A program made the position numbers and the translations under genes. Of a stretch of DNA of 64,000 nucleotides, positions 55,161 through 64,000 are shown piece by piece (the stretch's first letter is position 1; each line of letters starts with the position of its first letter). Below the pieces are notes generated by a model. That model worked only from the letters and a program-made list of their open reading frames with translations. It was not told the DNA's origin and searched no databases. This DNA comes from Thamnaconus septentrionalis (Eukaryota > Chordata > Actinopteri > Tetraodontiformes > Monacanthidae): assembly GCA_009823395.1 (NCBI GenBank), contig CM020507.1, forward strand, positions 336,001-400,000, written 5' to 3'.

Positions 55161-56854
55161 CCTCTGGGGAGTCGGCCGCGCCGCTACACAGCACCGCAGG
55201 TTTAGCTAAACACGGCTGCGGGCGTCTCGCCGCCGCTGCTGCTGTGTGTGCAGGCAGCGTGGAGGGGGGAGGGGGAAGGGGCGGTGCCTCAGGACCCCGG
55301 GGGGGTTGGTTGGGGCTCAGGCGGGGGTCAACACTCATGTGACGTGGACGAGGTTCCTGGTTCCTGCAGGGTTCCCCCAGTGGCTGCTGCTGGTCATGGA
55401 TGCGGAGCTAATATTTATCCCGCCGTCACTTCCTGCGGCGAGTCCGGCTGATTGGCCGACGACTGGCCGCCAGTCTGACGCCGGCGAGACGTCCGAGCGA
55501 TGCCGCTGGTCACCTTGAGCGGGCGGCGGCGCAGAGACGCAGCCAGGACACCCTTGATTTGCTTCAATCAGGGGCGGCTGATGGTGACCTCAGCGGGGGA
55601 GCCGGGGGGGGGGCGCTCACCGCCCGCTTCCAGATGAGGGCGGAGCTCTGATGTCGGCGGCTGAAGGCTGAAGCAATTCTCCTCCATCACGCTCAGCACT
55701 GCAGCATCATCAATCTCCAGCAGGGGACGATGATCCAGGAGGAAGCTTCAGGCTGCTCCCTGCCAGGTGCTGCTGCTGCTGCTGGTCCCTGGGGGGCGCT
55801 GCAGTGTGAACAGCACCTCAGGAGAGCGTGGAAACCTTGTTTGAGAGCTTTTACCTCGTGGAGTGCAGTTGTAGCGGTGAGCGAGACTTCGTGTCTGCTG
55901 ATCTCAAGTTAGCCGTTGGTTCTCGGTGGGCGGAGCCAACGCCGCCGCTCATGCATCGTCTTTCCTTCCTGGTCTGGGTGCGAGCGAGTCTGGCGTCTGT
56001 CTAGACGAGCGCAGCATCGTTAACCCGCCGTGACCCGGCTGCAGGCCTCCCTGACCCTCTCCCCCCCCCTGACCCTTGACCCCCGTCCACGAGGCCCTGA
56101 GACTGCCGGTTGTGGGCGGAGCTTCAGACTGCTGAATAATTCACGGGGTCTGCGGGGGTGTCTGGCCCTGGGTGCAGGGGGGAGGGGTCAGCGTGGAGGT
56201 GAAGGGGTTAATAACAGGTCTGACAGCAGCTGTTGGCCCCGCCCCCTCCTGAAAGATCCTGTTTGGCTGATTAGATTTTTCAAAATGGATCAATTTTTAA
56301 TCAGCCGAGCATCTGACGGCGCTCGATTGGCTCGTCTCCCTCCGCCCGGCCTGTTTCTGTTCACGCCGCCGCCTGCTCTGACTGTACGCAGAGGCAGGGG
56401 GCGCTGCAGGCTGGGGGGGGCGGGGCTCGGCGCCGACCTGCCACTGATTGGCCCTGCTGTTTATTGTCTCTCCTCTCTCGGGGGAGACGAGACGTCCGCC
56501 GCGGTGCCCCCCCCTCTCTGAGTGGGAGTTGTAACGCCTCCACCGGACCTCCGGGGGGCAGCAGGGAGCCGACAGCGCCGTTAGCGAACGGGGAGCCATA
56601 AAAACGTTCTGCTGACGGAGTCTCGTTAGGATTCCGAGCGTTGGCAGAATTACGAGCCGATTATCCTCCTCCTCCTCATCACGCGCACCTGCTTCCTCCA
56701 AGCCCCGCCCACTCCTGCTCGTGCGCCTCGCAACGTCGGCCAGTGCTGGGAAACGGATTCTCCGTGTAAATGGAGCCAGGACGGATTCCAGAGACCACTC
56801 AGAGTATCTGTAAACAAGGTCATGTGATCAATAAGGCTCCGCCCTGATGGGGCC

Positions 56855-56925
56855 GGATCGATGAGTGCCAAAGATGAATTAATAATATGGCGGGAGCGGC
56901 ATAATTAAAAGTGTCATATATCAGG
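56855..56925 (+). promoter_or_regulatory. Candidate regulatory AT-rich island
   Basis: GATGAATTAATAATATGGCG followed by GGCATAATTAAAAGTGTCAT, AT-rich and rich in TAAT cores inside GC-rich intron. Conservation not tested. Confidence 0.25.
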
Positions 56926-57104
56926 AGGAGGAGGAGGAGGAGGAGGATGGGGGGGTGGGGGAGGGTGGGGGAGGGGTGGTGTGACGCCAGGCTGACGCAA
57001 CGATCACAGAAATCACAGAGTGACAAATGGCAGCGAGGGAGGAGAAAATATCTGATGAGCTTCAATCAGCTGATCGTAGTAACGAGGATCAACCCAGCAG
57101 CCCG

Positions 57105-57780
57105 GGACCAGTGGAGCCAGTGGGGCCAGTGGGGCCAGTGGAGCCAGTGGGACCAGTGGGGCCAGTGGAGCCAGTGGGGCCAGTGGAGCCAGTGGAGCCA
57201 TTGGGGACCAGTGGGGACCAGTGGAGCCGGTGGGGACTGGTCCCAGTGGAGCTGGTGGGGCCGGTGGAACCGGTGGGACCAGTGGGGCAGTGGAGCCAGT
57301 GGGGCCAGTGGAGCCATTGGGGACCAGTGGGGACCAGTGGGACCAGTGGAGCCAGTGGGGCCAGTGGAGCCAGTGGGACCAGTGGGGCCAGTGGAGCCAG
57401 TGGGGACCAGTGGGACCAGTGGGGCCAGTGGGACCAGTGGGGCCAGTGGAGCCAGTGGAGCCGGTGGAGCCAGTGGGGCCAGTGGGGCCGGTGGGGCCAG
57501 TGGGGACCAGTGGGACCAGTGGAGCCGGTGGGGACCAGTGGGACCAGTGGGGACCAGTGGAGCCGGTGGGGACCAGTGGGGCCAGTGGAGCCGGTGGGGC
57601 CAGTGGGGACCAGTGGGACCAGTGGAGCCGGTGGGGACCAGTGGGACCAGTGGGGCCAGTGGAGCCGGTGGGGCCAGTGGGGACCAGTGGGACCAGTGGA
57701 GCCGGTGGGGACCAGTGGGGACCAGTGGAGCCGGTGGGGACCAGTGGGGACCAGTGGGACCAGTGGGGCCAGTGGGACCA
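57105..57780. repeat. GGGGCCAGTGGAGCCAGT minisatellite
   Basis: About 675 bp of units built from GG(A/G)(G/C)CCAGT with GGGGACCAGT variants. All three forward frames and a reverse frame stay open because the unit lacks stop codons, so the encoded Gly/Ser/Trp- or Pro/Leu-rich proteins are not evidence of a gene. Confidence 0.95.
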
Positions 57781-58219
57781 GCCAATCAGCTGATTGGTGG
57801 GACAGTATCTTCTGATTTCCTTGTTCCTGACGACGATGAAGAGGAGTTTGACGATGGCAGTGTTGAGTGTCTAATGAGAAGAGGAGAGCAGTGAAGGTCT
57901 GGGAGGTTCCTCTGGGTGCTGATGCAGGTGTCAGAAGACGCAGCCCAGTTTTAATTCGCCATCAATCAGCGAGCGTGGACTCCCGCCGGAGCGCCGTCGC
58001 CGCCGCCGCCACCGCCGCTGCGCTGTGTTTGTCTGTTTAATATGCGCCGGCGTGCGTGCGGGACTCCTTCCAGACCAGAGCCAACCAATCAGCAGCCCTG
58101 ATTAGCTGGCCGCTGCCAGAGGGAGTGTCCATTATTGTGTGTTTCAGCCGCTTGGCTCCGCCCCCCCCCCCCAGGTGCTCCGGCGGTAAACACACTGTAC
58201 GGGGCGAAGTCACTTAGCG

Positions 58220-58380
58220 CCGCCGTCAGCATGCGTAATTGTCCCGTATGGATCTGGGCTCCATTAGGAGGCCTCAGAGTGGGGGCGTCGGCCTTCTGCT
58301 TTGAATATAGTGGAGATGGATTTGATCCATCGACTTCCTGGCTCTTCCCTCCGACAGCAGTAATTAGTGGAGTCCGGCCG
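58220..58380 (+). promoter_or_regulatory. Candidate conserved non-coding element
   Basis: GCATGCGTAATTGTCCCGTA, CTCCATTAGGAGG, TTTGAATATAGTGG, GATTTGATCCATCGACTTCC and AGCAGTAATTAGTGG lie in one non-repetitive stretch with palindromic and homeodomain-like motifs. Inference only. Confidence 0.3.
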
Positions 58381-59297
58381 CTCGCCGCCACTCGTCCTGC
58401 CGCTCGCCGCTGCTCACCGCCGCCATCCTGCCGCTGTGTTTGTTTGTCGGCGGCCGGCCGGCCGCCGGTCGGCTGCAGGGTGGCCCGCCTCCGCCGCCGC
58501 CACTGCCGCCGCTGCGCCATCGTCCCCGGGAAATATCGGCCTTATTTATTGGAGCCTCTTTAGCCCCAGCTCAATAGCAGCAGTCTGATGGTTGGGCTGG
58601 GGAGGGAGGGAAGGGGGAGGGGAGGGGAGGTGGGCGGAGCCTGACCTGCCGTCAGCTGACAGGCTTATTTAGCTTCCAGATCTACGACTGGTTTTATGGA
58701 GCTAATCGTAAAGCTGCTCGGGGCGGGGTGGGGGGCTAAAGGACCAGAGACAGGTTAACATCAGCGGATTGGTGGACGGCAGTGACTGGAGGCTCCTCCC
58801 ACTGCTCTGGGCAGGATGCTAACCAGCAGTGGGCGCTGGTCCAGGTGTCTCCCTGCCTCCACACAGTCCCAGCTAGCAGAGGCTCCAGCAGACCCCAGCG
58901 CCCCGATGCTCTTCCTGCCGCGGCCAGCAGGGCGCAGCAGAGGCTCTGAGCCAAATACCTCTGGGCAGGAACTGGTCTTGGATGGTTTACTGCCGCCCCC
59001 CCAGGTGTGAACTCTACGGACTGAACCTTTAGATGCAGGTCTCATTATGATCCTCCTTGATTTTCTTTTTTATTGTTTTTCCTGCCGGTGCAGCTTGTTT
59101 ATGAATTATGCATCTGGCGGTGGGAGGCGAGAAAGAAATCTAAAGGTTGACGTCCTCACTTAGCATCAACCTGCTTCCTGCTCCGCCGCCGCCGCCGCCG
59201 CCATGGAGGCTCTTTGTTCTGACTTCCTGCCTGAAAATGAAAACCAAACTTCCATTGTTGCGCTCGCTGTTTTAATCCAATGAAAGCCGCTGATGTC

Positions 59298-59300
59298 GTA

Positions 59301-59355
<55 letters not shown>

Positions 59356-59435
59356 CCGCTGCTGTTGCTGCCGCTGCTGCTGCTGCTGCCGCTACTGTTG
59401 CTGCCGCTGCTGCTGCTTCGTCTGCTGCTGCTTCG

Positions 59436-59470
<35 letters not shown>
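59298..59470. repeat. (CTG)n/(CCG-CTG) trinucleotide tract
   Basis: About 170 bp of CTG repeats with CCG, TTG and TCG interruptions. Long alanine, leucine or serine frames from both strands are artefacts. Confidence 0.95.
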
Positions 59471-59572
59471 GAGCTGATTGTCCGTCACTCCACATTAACC
59501 TCCTGGCTGCACGCCGGCGAGCCTCCACTAATCCCGCCGAGGTGGTGGGAGGGGCTTGGCGTGCCGCCAACA

Positions 59573-59607
<35 letters not shown>

Positions 59608-60289
59608 CTGGAAATAACTGGCGGCCCGGTGAGCAGGTCATGTGACCGTCGTGTTCATGGGAATTGTTGCCATTTTGTCAGCGTGACGGTTCCACTTACT
59701 GGGCGCCGTGTGACGGGGCGGAGCTACCGGGGGGGAGGGTGGGAGGGGCCTTGGCTTGGCAGCGGGATCCGACTCGTGTTGATTGAATTAGACAAAGTTG
59801 GAGGATAATTAAGCGGCGGCGGCGGCGCTGCGAACTGTCTGCTTCCAAACTGGTGGAAATGAGACGCTGCCACATCAATGAGCCGGGCGGCGCCGGCTGA
59901 CGGCGGCGCCGGGTTATAGCACTTGACACCTTCACCTCCTCACGCTGCCGCTGCCACCGCTCCTCCGCCTCCTCCTCCTCCTCCTCTTTAATGTGTCTCC
60001 AGATCTGACGGATCCCACAGACTGAGGAGGAACAGTGAGGAGCCTGAGGGGGCGGGGCTGGGAGTCAGCGCCTGTCCCGACGCATCGCACGCTTTCATTC
60101 CGTGTCGGGAGGAAGCCGCTCTGCCTTGAGCTCCTCCTACAAAAGGTGGGGTGGGCGGGGTTAGTGGCATCATCATCCATTCAGCTGGGTTTCGTTCCAT
60201 GGTCTCCTCCCGCCGGTTAGAACCTAAAGCAGAACTGGAAGGAATGATATCAACAGTCAGTCAGTCAGTCATCAAGCAGCTGCATCTAC

Positions 60290-60725
60290 TCCATGGTTGC
60301 AGTGTTTACACAGTCATTTCAATAAAGAGCTCAACACCCTGGTGCTTCTGGATGGTTCTGTGTGCTTCTGGATGGTTCTAGGTGGTTCTGGGTGGTTCTG
60401 GGTGGTTCTAAGAGCTAAACACCCTGGTGGTTCTGGGTGGTTCTGTGTGGTTCTGGATGGTTCTGGGTGGTTCTGGATGGTTCTGGGTGGTTCTGGGTGG
60501 TTCTAGGTTGTTCTAAGAGCTAAACACCCTGGTGCTTCTGGATGGTTCTGGGTGGTTCTGGGTGGTTCTGGGTGGTTCTAAGAGCTAAACACCCTGGTGG
60601 TTCTGGATGGTTCTGTTTGGTTCTGGGTGGTTCTAAGAGCTAAACACCCTGGTGGGGCTTCAAAGTCACTGATTTGGTTTTGCTTCATTTTTCCATTGAC
60701 ATTCAAGCAACAGGTTTCCCACCCA
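60290..60725. mobile_element. hAT-like MITE copy with expanded GGTTCTGGGT minisatellite
   Basis: TTTCAATAAAGAGCTCAACA and CACCCTGGTGGGGCTTC occur as in the element at 3255-3597, as does CATTGACATTCAAGC near the right end. Between them, the ACACCCTGGTGGTTCTGG section is amplified into about 320 bp of (GGATGGTTCTGGGTGGTTCT)n, with the AAGAGCTAAACACCCTGGTG segment repeated four times. Terminal inverted repeats are largely lost. Confidence 0.65.
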
Positions 60726-61038
60726 GCCGGTTCCTCTGCAGTGCTGGTGGAGGCCACTAGAGGGCAGGCTGTTTTGGTTGGTCAGCCGGTGGGCTGACAT
60801 CACCACCCCTGAAGGCCCTGCTCCAGGGCCGCCAAAGACTGGGTGGGGGGTCAGAGACACTCACGTTCCTCTGCACCGCCAATCCTGTCAGGCTGCTGAG
60901 TTGTAGCTGCTGATTGGCTGTTGGTGATTGGCTGGCATTCCAGAGGGGGCGGTCCTCACCTGGCTGGTGGTGGCTCCGCCTCACTCAGGGGTCTTGATGT
61001 GCTGCTCTTTCCAGCACGCCAGCAAATCAAAATCTCCC

Positions 61039-61039
<1 letters not shown>

Positions 61040-61082
<43 letters not shown>

Positions 61083-61089
61083 TCTCCCC

Positions 61090-61126
<37 letters not shown>

Positions 61127-61128
61127 AC

Positions 61129-61166
<38 letters not shown>
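61040..61166. repeat. (CT)n microsatellite
   Basis: Interrupted CT tract of about 125 bp. Confidence 0.95.
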
Positions 61167-61411
61167 GGGCGCTCATCCCTCAGCGTGACGCGGTGAGTGT
61201 GGCGAGCGTGGCGAGCGGCTTGCCTGTCGTCATGGATACGGGAGCGCGGCGGACCCCAGAGATGGTGGCGGTGGGCGGGGCTAAAGGATTTCCTGTCAGC
61301 CGGCCTGATGGATGACACTGAGGCGCCATTTGTCAGGCCGTGACGCTCGGCCGCCGCCACCGCCGCTGCAGGACGACCACCAGTAGGAGAGCAGCGGCGA
61401 CACGGGCTGCT

Positions 61412-61413
<2 letters not shown>

Positions 61414-61475
<62 letters not shown>
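61414..61475. repeat. (CA)n microsatellite
   Basis: Pure CA of about 60 bp. Confidence 0.95.
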
Positions 61476-61477
<2 letters not shown>

Positions 61478-61569
61478 GGATCTACAAAGCTGCTGCGTGT
61501 CCTGCGGCCAGGTGGTGTCGCTGTCAGGACGGAGGCGGAGCCACAGAGGTGGCACCCTCACTAGAACCA

Positions 61570-61757
61570 CTTCCTGTTGACACCTCCTGTTGACACTTCC
61601 TGTTGACACTTCCTGTTGACACTTCCTCCTCAAACTTCCTCCTCAAACTTCCTGCCAACACTTCTTCCAGAAACTTCCTGTTGTCACTTCCTGTTGTCAC
61701 TTCCTGTTGACACTTCCTGTTGTCACTTCCTGTTGACACTTCCTGTTGACACTTCCT
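61570..61757. repeat. ACTTCCTGTTGACAC minisatellite
   Basis: About a dozen 15-bp units with GTTGTCAC and CTCCTCAA variants. Confidence 0.9.
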
Positions 61758-61899
61758 TCTGGTCCTCCTCCTAACCTCTCTCGTCTGATTGGCTGTCGGA
61801 CCACTCCGCCTCATTTCCTGGAGAGCACCTGACTGAGGGCGCGACCCCGGTGACCTCTGACCTCTGTCACAGGGCACGTGCAGCCGCTGTTGACACCTG

Positions 61900-61990
61900 C
61901 AGCACTTTAGGCTGACCCGGCCCCACCCCCTGCTGTCTGACGGACAGATTAAAGGGCCATTAAGCATAATTAGTGTGAGATGTTGGAGGG
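61900..61990 (+). promoter_or_regulatory. Candidate regulatory island with TAAT cores
   Basis: GACAGATTAAAGGGCCATTA followed by AGCATAATTAGTGTGAGATG. Non-repetitive; conservation not tested. Confidence 0.25.
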
Positions 61991-62193
61991 GCCGACTCGT
62001 CCTGTCACACATGGTAACAAACTGCTGCACTTTGTCCCCCGACGGTGCTAAATTCTGGATTTATTAGCTTCCGTCGGCCGCCGTCCACCTCGTTTCATCC
62101 CCTCAGTGTGGAGGAATCTTCTTGCAGGAAGAACGCTTGCTGCTTTCTGGGCGTTGGATCCACAGTGCTGCCCGCCTGCTCCGGGAAGGAGTG

Positions 62194-62241
<48 letters not shown>

Positions 62242-62394
62242 GCATCCGTAAGAAAACGGGTCAATACCAAGGTCCCAGCACTGAGGGCTCTTACTGTAAG
62301 CAGTAGCCCGCTAGCGCCCCCTGTCCTCCTGGTTGGTAGGAACCAACCGTTTCCCCACCTGATAATAATTCCCATCACCTCCCTGCGCTGCTCG

Positions 62395-62600
62395 CTAACC
62401 CTGGGCTAATTTAGTAGTTGGCTAGTTCTGCCAGTGTGGAGGCTCCTCGGCTGTCTGCAGCTAATGTCTCCTAATGTTCTCAGCCATATGCATTGTTTTC
62501 AGGCCTCATCGCTTTTACATCGATTCCCACTCAAGTGTTTAATTGCATCATGAATATGATCTAATTCCGTCCTTTTGGGCTGGAAGTGCAGCACTCTGGC
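62395..62600 (+). promoter_or_regulatory. Candidate conserved non-coding element
   Basis: About 200 bp of non-repetitive, moderately AT-rich DNA with GGGCTAATTTAGTAG, AGCTAATGTCTCCTAATG, CCATATGCATTG, CATCGATTCC, GTTTAATTGCATCATGAA and TGATCTAATTCC. The density of homeodomain and POU-like motifs contrasts with the surrounding minisatellites. Confidence 0.35.
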
Positions 62601-62929
62601 GACGACGCGTGGCCCAGTGTTTCACACCAGAGTGTAAATTCTGCTGTTAAATCAGCCTGCAGAGATAACAAACCTTCATCCGCTGTCAGGAGCATCAATC
62701 AGCAGGAGGGGGAGGAGCCTCGGCTGGCAGCCACACCCCCACCACAGCACCTGGACCCAACTGGAGGGGAGGGAGCTGGGGGGGCTGCCAGTGCTCACAG
62801 CGACACCAGTGATTGCACCACTAAAGCTGTCAGAGTGGCAGCATGGCCTCTGATTGGCCCAGATCCTGACCCCTCCAGACACAGACAGACAGACAGACAG
62901 GTGGAGGTTGCTGGGACTGCGGGCTCCTG

Positions 62930-63352
62930 CTTGTTTCCTGATTGTTTCCTGGTTGTTTCCTGGCTGTTTCCTGTTTGTTTCCTGGCTGTTTCCTGGCAGT
63001 TTCCTGGCTGTTCTCTGGCTGTTTCCTGGCTGTCTCCTGGCTGTTTCCTGGTTGTCTCCTGGTTGTTTCCTGGCTGTTCTCTGGCTGTTTCCTGTTTGTT
63101 TCCTGGCTGTTTCCTGGCAGTTTCCTGGCTGTCTCCTGGCTGTCTCCTGGCTGTTTCCTGGCTGTCTCCTGGTTGTTTCCTGGCTGTTCTCTGGCTGTTT
63201 CCTGTTTGTTTCCTGGTACTGTTCTCTGGCTGTTTCCTGGCTGTTTCCTGGCAGTTTCCTGACTGTTCTCTGGCTGTTTCCTGGCTGTCTCCTGGCTGTT
63301 CTCTGGTTGTTTCCTGGCTGTTTCCTGGCTGTTTCCTGGCTGTTCTCTGGCT
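62930..63352. repeat. GTTTCCTGGCT minisatellite
   Basis: About 420 bp of units close to GTTTCCTGGCT with GTCTCCTGGCT and GTTCTCTGGCT variants. The Phe/Leu/Trp-rich membrane-like frames are artefacts. Confidence 0.95.
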
Positions 63353-63842
63353 GTGCTAAACGAGCGCTGGGAGTTCAGTCAGACGAGAACTTGCAGTGCC
63401 GGCCGTCTCGAGCAGCAGCTGTGTGAAGTGATTTTCCGGCGGTGGAAGCGGCGGCGAGGTGCGGATTAGGCAGCGGCTGTGAGCCGGAACCGGGCTGTCT
63501 GGGAGGGATGAAGGCTACAAACCTCGGATCTAATTCCCGCTCACGCTGCTCGACAGCTCGCACACTCCCACCGCCGCCGCCTTCTCCTTCGCTGCTGCTG
63601 CTGCTGCTGCTGCTGCTGTGAATTAGGCCCATTTGCTGCATCCGTCTGAGGCAGACGGCTTGACAGACCCCCCCTACCCCCCGTTAACCCCCACCCCCGC
63701 CCCTGAAGACCGTCTGCGGAGCCTTCAGCCTCTTTTTGTTCTCTCCTGCTGCTGCAGCTCTTCATCGCTGCGGACAGGAAGGTGAGAAGCAGAACCGGGC
63801 CGCCTTGATCAGCGCCCGGCCCAGCAGGCCGTCAGGAAGCGA

Positions 63843-63846
<4 letters not shown>

Positions 63847-63890
<44 letters not shown>

Positions 63891-63935
63891 TAGATAGACA
63901 GATGGACAGATGGACAGATAGATAGACAGATCACA
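63847..63935. repeat. (GT)n followed by GATA/GACA repeat
   Basis: (GT)n to 63889, then short GATAGACAGATGGACA units. Confidence 0.9.
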
Positions 63936-64000
63936 CTTTCATCTAGAAGGAAATGATGGTGCCAGGTGGCACCAAATCACAAACAAGATAGACAACAACA

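Larger units (their letters stand above)
48830..64000 (+). other. cux2 intron 1 (start), no further exon recognised
   Basis: About 15 kb with no coding exon I can defend. The first exon ends with a donor and CUX genes have a very long first intron, so this is taken as intronic. It contains CpG-rich sequence to about 50250, many simple repeats, several minisatellites (51785-51920, 57105-57780, 60335-60655, 61570-61757, 62930-63352), and AT-rich homeodomain-motif islands listed separately. Long open frames here come from repeats. Confidence 0.75.

Noticed and set aside
56911..57894. 327-codon frame rich in Ser-Gln-Trp-Gly and overlapping Gly/Ser and Pro/Leu frames
   Set aside because: All derive from one stop-free minisatellite open in several frames on both strands; no start context, domain or splice evidence.
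59156..59810. Poly-Ala, poly-Leu and poly-Ser frames
   Set aside because: CTG trinucleotide tract read in different frames.
62586..63426. Phe/Leu/Trp-rich 'membrane protein' frames
   Set aside because: Product of the GTTTCCTGGCT minisatellite; open in three frames.

Overview
This is nuclear DNA from a bony fish, very probably a percomorph-type teleost. The evidence is seven intron-containing vertebrate genes with short GT-AG introns (one possible GC-AG), dense CA/TG, CT and CTG microsatellites, hAT-like and other terminal-inverted-repeat elements, fish L2-like LINE tails, and a lineage-style C1q-domain gene cluster. Gene order resembles human 12q24.11 (ATP2A2, ANAPC7, RAD9B, PPTC7, PPP1CC, CUX2). 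UBE2G1 is inserted in the row, and the human neighbours ARPC3, GPN3, VPS29, TCTN1, HVCN1, CCDC63 and MYL2 were not seen.

Layout. 1-7850: 3' two thirds of atp2a2 (SERCA2 calcium pump, + strand; the 5' part lies outside the window). 8000-12022: anapc7 (- strand), tail to tail with atp2a2. 13927-17945: ube2g1 (+). 18666-22890: rad9b (+), carrying a ~970 bp CT tract in an intron. 23000-34087 holds a C1q-domain gene family on the - strand: one intact gene (23258-24728), a 5'-truncated copy (29855-31181) and a 3'-truncated copy (33253-33728), separated by transposon debris and a stray copy of a rad9b exon. 35820-41756: pptc7 (-). 42870-45941: ppp1cc (-). 48767-48829: first coding exon of cux2 (+). 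Everything from 48830 to the end is read as the start of the large cux2 first intron, with no recognisable exon but several AT-rich homeodomain-motif islands and many mini- and microsatellites.

The genes are mostly unrelated housekeeping and regulatory functions (ER calcium uptake, APC/C scaffold, ubiquitin conjugation, checkpoint clamp, mitochondrial PP2C phosphatase, PP1 catalytic subunit, neuronal homeodomain factor), so they are linked by conserved synteny and not by pathway. Exon phases were added up by hand: anapc7, ube2g1, rad9b, ppp1cc and C1q copy 1 close perfectly. atp2a2 (two places) and pptc7 (one place) need one- or two-base corrections at GC-rich or homopolymer sites, most likely assembly errors.

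The observations most worth a second look are the C1q locus, where two broken copies may form one gene with a doubled coiled-coil exon; a compact candidate terminal exon for the muscle SERCA2a isoform; TG or CT tracts directly abutting five 3' splice sites; a cluster of four ATCGAT (Cut/CUX-type) motifs around the cux2 start; a rad9b stop codon overlapping its poly(A) signal; and three intronic copies of one apparently uncharacterised MITE family.
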